Below, in pieces: positions 25,201 to 37,891 of a stretch of 64,000 nucleotides of DNA (position 1 is its first letter; each line of letters opens with the position of its first letter). This stretch comes from Purshia tridentata (lineage: Eukaryota > Streptophyta > Magnoliopsida > Rosales > Rosaceae). The translations under genes were made by a program, and so were the position numbers. Below the pieces are notes generated by a model. That model ran no database searches. It had not been told where the DNA came from and saw only the letters and a list, made by a program, of their open reading frames with translations. The stretch spans positions 62,001 through 126,000 of the forward strand of contig QANT01009265.1 in the NCBI GenBank assembly GCA_003254885.1, given 5' to 3'.

Positions 25201-26986
25201 CAAATATTACCAAGTCTGCAAACAAATGATTCTAAAGGCTCATATTCACTATCTTTGAGCTATGAATTATCACCAGATTGTATGCTAAGATGAAAGGTAA
25301 AAGCAGCAATTTACCTTGAAAATTAAGGATACTCCAAGAATGGCAATTCTTGTAGTTGACTTGCCCGTAGGACTTAAATTCCCCAATGCTCCAACTGCCA
25401 TATCCACCTGGTTATCCATGACAGATGATTTATTGTCACACTTCAGAAGATTAATAAGAAATTTCTTCTGCATTGCATGAAAAATATTCTCTTTATCATT
25501 TTAACTTCTGTACAATTCTCCGAAACCAACCAGAAAAAGAAGAGCTGCTCGATTCATCTGTGACCTATGTAATGGATTTCTCAATTACTTGCTTTCCATG
25601 TCACATGACAAAAATAATCTCTAAAAGAGATCTGCGCAAGATGATAACTTATGCATCAATTCCCATAACAGAAAAACCTCGTACCTTTGTCTGAATAACA
25701 TCATTAAGAGGCTGAGGACCATTACTATGTGAGGCTAAAGACCAACCGACCTCCCATCCATGCTCTGGGGAGCTTAAAGAAGCTTCAATAAGTGATTGGA
25801 GTGCAAGAGCAGACCCAGGAACGTCAGTCTGTAAGGTGCAATAGCTTGATCATCATCAGAAGCCATGTATGATGTGGCATGTTTCAAAAAATTCATTGTA
25901 CAGTAAATTTAAGCAATTATGCGAAACAATATATATATCATTAACGCTATTTATTAATTCAAATGACCTAGCATTAGAATTGACTTTAAGATTGCAGTCT
26001 CGTCTGACTTCATATCAAATTATTTTCTTATTTAAGAAAATAACTAAGATAAATTTCACTTTTCCAATACTAAGATCATGTTTCTTCTACATATTTTCTC
26101 AAATGGTTTCTTGTAAGCAAATTCCTACTAGCGTTAAAAGCTGTGCTGCAAACCAGCATGGAGGTCCTTTATCTGAATCTTCAGAGTCTTTCTCCAACCT
26201 CATTTCACCCTGTTAATCAAAGCACCTCAAATTGTTACATCTAACCCCAGAAAGTAACCTGTACGAAAATCGTCATTTCAAATTAATTCAATACGAAAGA
26301 CTTAAAAAGAAAAATACTGAGTATTGTGTATTGCTATACCTCGGCCATAATATCAATCTGAACCCCAGGAATCAACTGAGGCCTGCCCTGCAAGGTACCA
26401 ACAAAAAAAAAAAGAAGCAGGCAAAACAAATGCATTAAGTATCAACCCCAATACAAAATTAAGCAATTATGTAAATCCTATTACACTAATTTCGACCTGG
26501 GTAAGGTTCTCTCTGTATTGCGCAGAAAGAAAAGGCTCAACAATGGAAGCAACAGTCACAACCAAAACCGGAGGAGACAGTTCACTGTCGCCGCCAAAAA
26601 GTTGCTTAGCTACATCAGAGTCGTAAAGGGTGTTAGGCAATAGCATTCCAGACGCTGATAAAGTCGTCGTCCCAGAGCTACACAGACCCACATACAAATA
26701 AATATGATAAACAAATGCATTAATCAGAAAAAAAAAAAAGGGAAACTAGATATAGATTGGTTATGTGCTTGTGAATAGAAAATTGGCTTACTGGTACTGG
26801 TGGAAAGCGTGGTTTCGCATTTTGAGGCCCTTGGGGTCCTGCGTGAAAAGAATTGCGTAATCAGAAACCAGCAGAGAGAAAAAATTAAATAAATTCAGAG
26901 AAGGATACAAGAGGACTTACAGGGCCTTTGACTCTGACCATCACGGCAAAATTACGAGCGAAATCGACGATTTCCGGTAAACCCAT
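22256..26986 (-). CDS. DEG15: Peroxisomal (glyoxysomal) processing protease DEG15
   Basis: Fourteen minus-strand exons: 26921-26986, 26792-26838, 26497-26677, 26340-26387, 26129-26209, 25685-25828, 25315-25407, 25067-25170, 24836-24921, 24659-24753, 23824-24571, 23305-23503, 22822-22913 and 22256-22518. They close in frame to 748 residues. The C-terminal half is a trypsin-fold protease with likely triad His418 (TNAHV), Asp523 (LDVALLQ) and Ser614 (HPGGSGGAV). The protein ends in Ser-Lys-Leu, a canonical type 1 peroxisome signal. By family (Arabidopsis At1g28320, animal TYSND1) it removes the presequence from PTS2 proteins after import. A related half near residues 285-295 has GVEGG where the active-site GxSGG would be, so the N-terminal copy looks catalytically dead. 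The last exon acceptor was chosen at 22518/22519 because it keeps frame and restores a conserved Asp-Met-Gln. Confidence 0.93.
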
Positions 26987-27474
26987 GAGTTGAAGAAGAT
27001 GATGTGCTTGTTCCGAGGGTCCAACTGCAGTGACATTCGAGCGAGGTTCAGGGTCTGGTTAACATCACATACATGTATCCCTTCGAGGCACCAAAAATGC
27101 TTTTTATTATAATTTTAAAGGCTAATTCTATTTTCTTCAGCAAAAAGAAAATATATAGTTCCGTGTTTTGACGTTTAATTCTATTTTTTTCATAGTAATT
27201 GAAATACGTCTACGATACGTCTACATTGACATATTATTTTAGGAAAAAATAACCTATGATTAAAAAGCCATGCAAGATTTACTATATTTGGTAACCAAAA
27301 AAAAAAAGATTTACTATATTTGATTATTTGACTATTTAAGAAAACACCAAAAACCTATGCAGTCTCACCCAAAGGATCATACAGACATAACGAATAAAGT
27401 GAGCCAACATGTTATGCCATCCCAACAGTTGAAGAGGCAAACAAATTAAGTTGCATCAAGCCAAATTTGTATTA
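26987..27474. other. DEG15 upstream region
   Basis: Upstream of the DEG15 start: about 120 bases of mixed composition, then AT-rich DNA with no recognisable features. A clear TATA box was not found. Confidence 0.4.
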
Positions 27475-28960
27475 GAAATTTTGAACCAGATTTGAGCAAA
27501 TAAAAGTCTCAACCCAATTTTGTTTGAGTTGAATTTGAGTTTGAGCTTTTTAAACTCCTCAATTTAGACTTAAAATTTGGGTTGAATTTGGGCGAGTTTG
27601 CGTTTTTGCTAATTCTAAGCTGCAACCCTGATAACATATGCCTTATAAGTGATTGCCTTTCTAGTTATGTTTTGGATATATGCATGTATTTATCCATTAA
27701 CTGACATATAAGTATGTAGAATTGTTATAAGTTAACACATGCAATAATGGTTTTAAGTACTAGATAACTTCACAAATAGTTATTAAGAACTACTACTGAA
27801 CAATCCACCATCTTTCTAATATCTTGATAGACAATTGTGTATGTTCTCACCACATTTTTATAACATTCGACACAATGTATGGAGCTTGGTTAATAAATTT
27901 TTAGCTATACAAGGTTTAAATTTGAATAATATTTATTAATGATTTAGCAAAAATTGAAAATAATAACTTAACCAAATCATTTTAAAGTAATGAAACTAAA
28001 TTTATCGTTCAAATTTAAGCGAATAAAGTCTCAATTTAAATGTGTTTCTGTTAAATTCAAGTTTGGGCTTTTTAAAACTCATCAATTTGGGCTCAAAGTT
28101 GAGTTGGGTTGGGACGTGTCATAGGTTGGTCATATCCAAGTCGAACACCTAACAACATATATATCTTATCGATGACTGACTAATTGCATTTTGGATATGC
28201 ATGTGTTGCACCCTTGTTAACAAATAAGTATACACAAGTGTCACGCATGCGATAATATTTTTAAATATTAAGTAACTTTACTAATAGCTTTTATAATGAC
28301 TACTTGTGAAGCTTACGTAAGCTTATGTAATAAATTTTATCTAAGCAAAACTCAAATTTAGATAATGTCTCGTAATTATTTATCAAAAAGTTAAAAGAAT
28401 AACTTAACCAAATAGTTTGGAAGTATTAGAACACAATTGTGTTCGGGCTTAAGTTTGAGTGGAATTTCCCAACCCAATTTTGTTTGGGTTGAATTAAGTT
28501 TTGAACTTGTCAAATCTCGCTCAAAAGTTAGGTTAAATTTGGGCAATTTGAAATAACCAAATTCAAATTGCACTCCAAATAACATATATCTTATAGATGA
28601 CTAACTAGTTATATTTTGGATGTAAATGTGTTGCACTCTTAATTAACAAATAAGTATTTACAATTATCATACATGCAATAATGATTTTAATTTAAAATTA
28701 CTCTACTAATAGTTATTATAAAAATGGATGATGACCAATATGTATCGTTCATGAATTTAGTTGAACAATTGTGTGCGCTCGATGCACTACGTTGGATACT
28801 AATACATGATTAAGTAAGTTTTATTATATTTTTTAAAATATATGATACACAATACGTGTCGAGTATATCTAATAAATTTTTAACTAAACAAGGCTCAAAG
28901 TTGGATTGTGTCAATTAAGTATTTAACAAAAAAGTTAATGCGTAACCTAAATCTAATACA
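27475..28960. repeat. Degenerate tandem repeat, three copies of about 430-540 bp
   Basis: Three diverged copies of one AT-rich unit run head to tail, about 27475-27990, 28000-28425 and 28430-28960. Shared landmarks recur in the same order in each: a block around ACCCAATTTTGTTTG and the following GGGTTGAATT, a block around AACATAT..CTTAT, a GTTTTGGATAT..GCATGT block, an ATAAGTAT block, a TAATAATTTT-like block and a TAATAAATTTT block (near 27893, 28328 and 28868). No open frame of interest is conserved. Origin unknown; it could be a decayed satellite-like expansion or a degraded non-coding element. Confidence 0.6.
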
Positions 28961-29743
28961 TTAGACCCCAAATCTAATACATTGAAAATGGACTTATTAT
29001 TCGTTAGGGGTTGTTCGGTAATCAAATAATAATAACTTTTGTAAAGGTAAAGGGAATATAAGCCCATCCATCAAGTCAATGGCAATTGATAGGAAAAAAA
29101 AAAAAAAATTCAAATAGAGAAAAGAAAGAAAATTCAGGTGCGTGTTAGTTACAAGTTACAACCAATAATTTAATAAAATCCAGATGCTTATTCCACAGTG
29201 GCACACTGTACCTGTTAGTCTTTTACTACAATTATTTTTTTCTTTCCAACCAAAAACAAAGCTCCTAAACCAGCAATTTAACGTAAAACGGTAAAACCTT
29301 GGCCAAAAAAAAAACGTAAAACGGTAAAACCCTCTCATAATTTCATAAAAAAGGAAAAAAATTTTGTGAACCCAAAAAAAAAAGGAAAGCAAACCAAACA
29401 ATAATTAGACTATATTTACTGTTATACCCCTGTGTCACACACGTGTTGACCGAAGACCCAGGCGTGAATTGTCTCCTGCAAACCGCAGCTGGGCATATTT
29501 TCGCAGTCATATTTATTTCTTTTTATATATATGAAGAAATTTCGGTAAGAGTCTAAGACCACAACACGAGCCTCTGAGTCTGAGCCTCTACCCCTCCGCC
29601 TCTCTCTCTGGTCAGCCACACTCCACCACCACCTTCCTCTCTCTCCCTCTCTCTCTTTGTCTCTCTGCACCACAACGAGCAATTGCGTACTCATACAAGC
29701 AAGCCTTCCATTCCCCGCTAAATTCTCGCCAGAAAGCAAAGCA
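28961..29743 (+). other. Upstream region and leader of the RING1-like gene
   Basis: AT-rich to about 29450, with A runs near 29094-29107 and 29309-29321. It becomes pyrimidine-rich (CT-rich stretch about 29584-29670) just before the start codon, as is usual for a plant leader. Minus-strand open frames here are the complement of the CT tract and are not convincing. Confidence 0.45.
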
Positions 29744-32700
29744 ATGCCAGCGCAGAAGCGCACCCAAGAGGCCTTGGAAGATGATGATTCTCTGCAGAAC
29801 CACCACGACAACAGCCGTGAACAACCACGAGACGAAGAGGGTACGTCTTATTTTGCTCAATACCCACACCCAGCACCAAATTTTTCAACCACCGCAAAGC
29901 CATATATACATGCTCTCACATGGTTTTGGTTGGATTAATTTCCTTTTTATTTGATTCTTCGTGTTGTTGCTTCATGGTGTTCTTGGCCCTTTTGTTTATC
30001 AGAGTCCGATCGAAGCCATTCGTCGAGTAACGCAGAGAAGGACGAGTAAGCTCTTTTTATATTTCTTCGTAGCTTTCGCATTCTTCTTTATTTTTTTGTT
30101 TATCATTGTTCGTTCTTGGCCCCGTTGATTGTGCAAGTATTTGATGTTTGAATGCTGGGTTTGATTTGGGATCTGCATGGTTTACTTCGTGCTACTCTTT
30201 GTTTGTTGTATTAATCGAGCGGTTGTTACTGGGATGAGCTCTGCGGATTAACGTGTATGCGACTGTACGAAGCAACGACTTTTGGTTGGCATATGGGGGT
30301 TTTCTCTCGTGTTTTCATGGCCTGGATTGCTTTAAGAAGGTTAGTGGAGTTGGGTTTTCGATCTTCTGAGCTGTGGTTGTTACAATGGTGATTTCGGGCT
30401 TCAATCTCCATGCGTGCATGGATGGTTTGTCATTTTCTACAGCAACGCGTGCCCATTTGGTTAGTTAGACGAAACTTGCACGGAGAAGCTGATCCAAAGT
30501 TTCTCTGGTTTGCGTTGATTGCTTTGGTGATTATTGGGTCATTAATTTTGAGCGAAAATTCTTGGAGGAGAAGTTGGTCACAGACTGGAAGAACAGAGAT
30601 TGAAGAGAATTGGGTGTTGGGAATCCGAGTGTGGGACAAAGTGTTTGTGCCAAGAATTCTCACTGAAGTTTTGCTCAACAGTTTCTTGTTTTGTTTACTC
30701 AAATGGTGATGCTTCGGTGAAAGACAATGGTCTGAAGAAAGGGATAAATTTGGAACTTACTGAACAATCTACTTCATACAAACTGCTCATCAGCTTCATA
30801 CCCTTATAACTCTACTGGGCTCCTGCTTGTTAGCTAGCTTACTCGTTTGATATAATTTTTGCCATATTTAATAGAAGAAAGCAACTAACGCTTTTATATT
30901 CATTTTTGGAAATGATAACAATAATAACAAGGACGCCAATATGAATGCTGCATTGGTCATTTGTATGCTTGCAAAATGCAACCCCACAAAATGCATTAGC
31001 TTATGTTTTAGTTACTACAATATGGATGTACAGGCTGGTATACTATATAAAAAGATCCATCTATTGAGAATGAAACCAATTTTTCAGAATAGGTTAATAA
31101 TTTTATCTGATCTTGACCAGAGGTGGGGTAAGCTTTACTTAAGTGGTTCTTACAGATGTTTTTTAAGTAGAGAATAAGTACTTTCATTTATTTCTCTGTT
31201 GTTTTTGTGCTAGGTTCTGTATTTGCCATCCAATCAATTAAATTCTTTATATATATATATATATATATATCAATAAGTTTTAAAACACATAATTCAGTGG
31301 GTAAAAAAAAAAAGAAAAAGAGAAGTTGCATATAGGTTTGATCTATCTATCAAATAATAAATCTGCTATATGCTAATTATTCTTTTGTTGGTTTATACGC
31401 AGATTTATCGTAGTGAAATTAGCAGAAATTCGGAAAGAAGTCCAATGCCCTATCTGTTTAGGTATGGTTTTGGTTTTTTTTTTTTGGGTTAAATATATAT
31501 AAAGGTTTTTGGATACTAACCGAATCAATATTGCAAGTAAGCATTTTGGTCTATTATGGTTCTATTTTATTAAAGAGATCTTGTCATTGGGTACCAGCAC
31601 AAAAGTAAAGCTCATTATAGGTTATTAAGGTAGATTGATGGTTCAATTCTAGAACATCACATGCATGCTGATTTGGTTTGTTGTATTGCAGCGTTGAGAT
31701 TAAAATATCTTGAAATTGCATTGTTGTAAGCTTTTGTTGCATACAAGTCAGAAATAATGTGTTTTTTTTTTGTTGGTCAAACACTACTTTGAGCTAAGAG
31801 ATCGATATATTGCATTTGTTTTATTTTATTTTCCTAAGAATATATATTTGCATTTGTTAATTTTTAGGAAATCATATAACGTATGTCAATCATTTTGAGC
31901 CATTTTTTCAAGGCCCAAACATTAGCTACCTAATACTTGATGGAGATCTTTGGTTCCATTGATTTCATTTTGAACTCTATGCATATACCTTTATGCAAAT
32001 CCCAAGTCCCCTATCAATGTGCCTTGCTGACCTGATATCTGTGTTTGGTGGCTTTAGCTGGAGAAGGCATTCTCTTCCAGCAAGAAGAGGAAATGGTTGG
32101 TTGACACATGAAAGATTTTTGTTGTCTTAAAGTATATTAGTTTGTATTGGGTGTAGTTTAGAGCATGAATTTTTCGCATTTTCTCAAAACTTTGTGTGTT
32201 TTTTTCTGAGAAATTCTTAATTTAAAATCCAAGAATTTTATGTGTAATTAATAAAGATAATTCCAAGATAATAACTAAAAGATAAATTTGGAAATATGCA
32301 AACCATGAATTAGTAATTACGTTTTGTTTTTAAAGTTGCATGAGGTTCTATTTGCAATTGGTATCATTAAGTTATGGATTGTATTCTTCAACCGAATTAC
32401 TCTGTTTACAGGCAGAGTCAACTTATTATGATAACAGTTCATAACTTGTAATATCCTAGTCAAAAAAAAAGTCAGCTCAGGCCAAAAGTGCATCAAAAAA
32501 CTTCAAACTTGAGATTATATCTCTTTTTGGGCCTTCCTCTATTGATCCAATTACAGAACTTGTTATATTAAGAGTAAATGCATTAGATAGAAGAAATGGA
32601 ATTATATTGAAGGGCCGTGTCATTTATATAAATCCTTAAAAATTATTATATCCTTTCTTTCTGATATATATACTTTCCAATAAATATTAGCAACCTTATT

Positions 32701-35593
32701 GAGTTTGATGATTCACTGAGTTTTTACTTGTTTTTGTGACTGTTGTATGTTTGGGTATGTGCCCACCTTATTTTGTTTTGTTTACATTTATTGCAAGCAT
32801 CGTTTACCTTAAATCATTCATACCTTTGTTTTAGACACACATTCAGGCAGTCTATATTAATGTTTCTCATGTATGCCTAAATTAATGTTCAGAAATTGGG
32901 AGCTTTCATAACCAGGAATGTTACATTTTATAAGTTAACTTACTATTTGGCTAAATGATTGAGGTTATGAATCAGACCATGTAAATCCAAGTACAGATCG
33001 GTTCCTTTTACATGAATTGTGTGTGCAGGTTAGACTGTTTAGGAGTTTAGCTCATTTCTAGAAGCCTACATATTTTCCTTCTCATTTGTATGCAATAAGT
33101 ATTGGCTTATGTACCCCTTCCTTCCAAATATTAAAAAAATAAAATAAAATCATTGACCCTTTTGTATGTATAGGGATCATTCGGAAAACAAGAACAGTGA
33201 TGGAATGCCTGCATCGCTTCTGCAGGGAATGCATTGACAAGTCCATGCGCCTGGGGTATGTCTTTAAACGATCAACTTTTCTCCTTTTTTATTCAAATGG
33301 AACATTCAAGTTAAATTTCCTTGTACAGATTTTGTTTGGAGGATGGAACAAAGTACTAGAAAGTTTCAACTTACCTGATATCTGTATCACATATATAGAC
33401 TGGTAACTTGCTCTTGCTGCAGGAACAATGAATGTCCTGCATGTCGCACACATTGTGCTAGTCGTCGCTCTTTGAGAGATGACCCAAACTATGATGCCCT
33501 AATTGCAGCTATATATCCAGATATTGACAAGTATGAGGAAGAGGTACTATGATGCTGATCAAATACATCTCAGATTGAAGTTTTGTTTTATAAATTATAT
33601 TTAAAATGTTAGAACTCATTGTTTAATATCTCCTGTAGGAATTAGCTTTTCATGAAGAGGAGAAGGCTCGCAATAAGCAGGTATATTTTAAGCTTCTGTT
33701 ACGCATGCAAGTATTTTAGCCATTTTAGGGTTCATAACTTTATATTTTTATTTCTGGTCAACCCCAAATAAAGCAAAACAACAAAATGAAAATTGTTCTA
33801 GTTTTTCTTGTAAAACTGATGGCATTCTCTGATTTTCTAATTCCCAGGAACAGTATTTCTTTTAAACTTTAGTTAAAACTTGATTATATTTTTGCCTGTG
33901 GTTTTTAATAAGGTATTCTACTAGAATCACCGCTTTTCATCATTGGGTGTTAGGCTTTATTAAAACTGTACAGGAATTTCCATCTGTTACCAGTTTGTTG
34001 CTTCATGGCCTTGATCTTTAAGTTTATTTGGCAGATCCAAGCTTCCATTGCCCAGACATTTCGACGACAATCCGAAGCGCTTGGTAGGAAACGAACAACA
34101 GCTAAAGCGACTGCAGCTGCTTTTATGAGGAGATCACAGGGTAACTATCGAAATGCTCATTTGAGAGGGAGAAGAAACTATAGAAATGCTGCTGAACATC
34201 AAGGATCCGACGACAATGAGGATGTAAATGGTAATGATGGAGGAAAAGAGTCATCTTCTGCTGATGAGCGCACAGAACCAAGACCAAAAAGATGCAAAAG
34301 ATGGGGAGGTGCTCGATATTATCAGCCTTCATCAGCAGTTTCTAATGCAGATGGTGGTGAAGAAAATGATTACGAAGTGAACAGAGAAATTATGGGTGCA
34401 TCTGCAGGACTTGTTGGCAGCTCAGAAAGGCTTGCCTGGGGTAAAGGTGGCATGAGGAGTCATACACGGTATGGCAGTACAAGTGCTAGCAATGGTAAGA
34501 ATGCCAGAAACAGCCGCCTCTCTAAGTTGGTGGATTACCTTCGGAACTCAGAAGATAATGATGAACAGGTAAGTAAGAGTATAGGCTGCCGATCTTGTAA
34601 TGCCTTTTCTGTGATAGCGGACTGTGAGTAACCTTATGAGATTTCAAATTGGCAAAGACAGTTGACTGTCTGAAATCCTGTACTGATGTGTTAACACATG
34701 CTCCAGTCCCATCTTTTCACATAAGGTTCATGAGATCGTTCTTTCACACACACTATGTATATATGTGTATTTGGAATTTTTATCCAGCAATCTTCTTCTG
34801 AGATGGTTGGATCAATGATTTCTCATAATTTCAGTTGGATATCTCTCTCCTGCTTGTTTCTTTTGATGAACAAAGAATACCCAGTTTGCAGCGGCCATAT
34901 CTTTGCTGCAGGCCTACTCTGTCAGTTGGGCAACTATGCCAGGTAATTCTTCCCACTAACTGCATTTTTCATATTATAACGGCTCACTCTATATCCCCAA
35001 AACTTCACTATACTGAAATTGCTTTTATTTGTATACAGTATGTTGCTCTCCGAACTGCACTGCAAGCTGATGAAGTTGAAATTTACTTGGTCAAAGAACT
35101 GCATGCCAAATTCAATCCTCAAACCCCCACAAATGTTCCAATTACCAAGTCTGGGGTATTAGATTCAAGCAAAGATAACCTGCGACTTTTAAGAGAGCAA
35201 GAAACTTTGGCAGAACTCAAAACATACAATCTGACTCGTGGCCATCTGGTGAGCACTTTATCTAGAGTTCCCAATAGGCAGAGCTAGGGGGAACTTGTGT
35301 GGAGGACGGCCTATGGGTTTAAAAATTTTATGATTTGATGCTTTTCCTAGTCTTAATCTTTGTGTATGTTTTTTACTTTCTTGCATTTATGGTATCCCCA
35401 CTCTGAAGTAATCTTCTGGCTACAGAAAAAAAAGGGGTTCTCACACACATCCATAACATACTCACGTGCTTGCATGTGCCACATGTACACGTAGAAACTC
35501 ACAGTGATAGGTACATATGGTCCTGGCTTGATCTTTTTTGTAATTTTGCAGCTTTTGGCATATCAGAAGAAGTGGGACTCAAGCAGGTGCTGA
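29744..35593 (+). CDS. RING1: RING1-type E3 ubiquitin ligase, Polycomb PRC1 subunit
   Basis: Ten exons: 29744-29840, 30003-30045, 31403-31461, 33174-33255, 33423-33543, 33639-33680, 34035-34568, 34835-34942, 35039-35248 and 35552-35593. They close in frame to 445 residues. An acidic N-terminus is followed by a C3HC4 RING finger with all eight ligands (C62, C65, C78, H80, C83, C86, C98, C101). The RING is followed by [18 protein letters not shown], the flank typical of RING1/RING2. A long basic and Ser/Asn-rich linker comes next. A C-terminal RAWUL (ubiquitin-like) domain spans about residues 327-445, starting [14 protein letters not shown]. By family (Arabidopsis RING1A/RING1B) it monoubiquitinates histone H2A as part of PRC1 and represses developmental genes in the nucleus. 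It is absent from the two Arabidopsis blocks that explain most neighbours. Introns 2 and 3 are the largest. Confidence 0.92.
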
Positions 35594-37280
35594 TGACAAA
35601 TTTCTGCTAGCTTCGCACAAAGAAGTAGTGGTTTCACCTCCTTTCACTGAAAATATTTGGTGACAAGCTCAATGGAGAGTGTCAGGTAGGTGCCATATTA
35701 GAGCTTCCGTAGCTCTTAACATATGTAGTTGAATAGTGACAAGGTCTATTTTAGGAGTTGGCAAAGTACACATATACCAATTAAACAGCAGATAAACGTT
35801 GTAATGTTCGTAGCTTTTTACAACTGTTAAAATGTATTTATAGGTTAACTTATGAGTTTTGTTCATTCTTGAAAATAATCTCTTAATTGAGGCAGTAAAC
35901 TCCTTTCAGTGCGTTCTTCCTGAGTCGGTTTAGCTTAAATGAGATCACTAGATCAATACACTCCTATGCCTGTCACATGTGATTGGTTTTGACTTATCCT
36001 CTGTTCTCCCCATCTCTTCTTCCCCATGATGGCAAGCATTGAGGAGATACTTTCCTGGTTAATTACCCTCCCTCTCTCAACCAAGTTTGTGTGGAAGATT
36101 GATTATATTGTGGGTTCAATAGTACTGGTAATAGTATGAATAACATTAAGGACCGCATTTTAAAGACATCAGTAAATCACGGTATGTGTTGCGTGAGATA
36201 TTCGTTATATCAATTATTATTATCAATTGGTAATTGGCACATCATATGTATGCCAAATAATCATAATGTAGTCCATTAGTAAGACACATTGTTGAAGAAT
36301 CATAAGATAATTCATAAGTTAATTTGTAAAATTACTGTTCCAAAATCATAACAATTAAAACTACATGAATTAAACCAAATCTCTTAATTACTGTTTGGTG
36401 GACTCATCTCAGCCCGTTTGTATCATGTTGCATGTAACAGTCGCATAAGAATGAAATTATGAATCGTTTTTAGAAACTGGCTTAATAGTAAGTTTTGGAG
36501 TCACTTAATTTTGTTGTCCACCTACTTGTTCCTTTCACAAAATTCAAATGGGTGCATCTCCATTCCATGATCCCATTTGATCGTGGACTAAACTATAGCT
36601 GATTGTGTGACTCCAATCAGTGAGGTGACAAATATAATAGTCTGACCCAAGACACCATTATAGATTATAAATTTAGGATTAGGAGAAAATGCATTGTATA
36701 TTTCAGAGTTGACCCCACTGACCACCTGCCACGTAGTCTCAATTTCATCCTTTCTTATCCATTCACATGTAGGTCCTACCATGGATCCCCTCTTGATTCT
36801 TATCTCTCTCCTTCATTAATAATGTACCAATACAGACAAACTCTCATCTTGATGACTTTATCTTAAAGTAAATAATTGCATAGATAAGGGTAAAACTAAA
36901 AACAGTAAACCACATTATTTAAATTTAATTAGTTCATTAACTGATGGGAAAAACGTACAAAATGCATTTATTTATTTATAAAATATGAAAGCAGCTCATC
37001 ACCACCATCGACGGTAGATCTGAATTACAAAAGACTCGTCAGCCGAGCCAGTTTTCAACTTGAACGGCCTTTAGCAACAACACCACGCACACATAACAAC
37101 AATATAACATGATGCTAGCTTAGACCGTCAGCTCAGAAAAGCCAACTTAGTTAAAAACTTAAAACAAACAAAAGGACACCTAATCACAATAAGGATCGAA
37201 ACCAGCAAGGGGTACGTGGCAAACACTGAAATGAGAAGGACACTATATACATGAAACCCCTGATAGCTAGGTGGGCCACC
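35594..37280. other. Convergent spacer between RING1-like and DRM1-like genes
   Basis: Holds the two 3' UTRs and AT-rich DNA. No open frame with a domain and no recognisable repeat was seen. Confidence 0.45.
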
Positions 37281-37891
37281 TTAGCGGTGGTGCTTGCTCC
37301 TGGTCTCACCACTGTAGAGCCTGTGATGAAATAAGCGAGGGTCAAGATCAGATCAAAAAGTCCCAGATCTACGGCTTGGATCAAATGTTGAAATAAGCAT
37401 GAATTATGAAATGGAAGTGATTATTTATAAATTATATGGGACGTACCAGTCATAGACAGTGGGAGAGTTGGGCTGCGGTGAGTCAAAAACCTGGTTTCCG
37501 ATGTGTTTGGTGGCGAGGTTGCTACCAGGGTGGAACACACTCCTCCAAACGTTGACCTTACGAGCAGAAGATGGTGTCGTTGGGGTGGCTGGTGTCGCTG
37601 GTGTCGTTGGGGTCAAAGGCATCGCCACCTTGCTTGTCTCTCCCTCCACATCTATACCACACATACACCATAATATATAATATCATCAATAATAAAAACC
37701 ATTAAAGAATATATGGAATCTAAATTAATTCATATGATCCATAACCCACGTTCATCAGGTAGCTAGCTAGCTAGCTAGTTCTAACCTTTGATGTTCAAAG
37801 GCTTGGGGGTGATCCTCCTGAGCTTGCCAAGACCACGTTCTGGTTGAGGTCCAGCTACAATATCATCCCAAAGCTTTTCAAGCAGAACCAT
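37281..37891 (-). CDS. DRM1: Dormancy/auxin-associated protein (DRM1/ARP family)
   Basis: Three minus-strand exons (37786-37891, 37447-37651, 37281-37320) give 116 residues. The whole protein follows the family template: [20 protein letters not shown] at the start, a Thr/Pro repeat in the middle, [15 protein letters not shown], and the ending [14 protein letters not shown] after the last intron. Family knowledge: small, probably disordered nuclear or cytosolic proteins induced in dormant buds and by sugar starvation and repressed by auxin. The molecular function is unknown. The position fits Arabidopsis At1g28330 and its duplicate At2g33830. Residue 66, Lys before Val-Asn-Val-Trp, departs slightly from the usual Lys-Asp-Asn-Val-Trp. 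An AGCT-repeat palindrome (about 37760-37778) sits inside intron 1. Confidence 0.95.

Noticed and set aside
29422-29811. Minus-strand open frames over the RING1 leader
   Set aside because: They are the complement of a CT-rich leader and of exon 1, giving Arg/Glu-rich chance translation.
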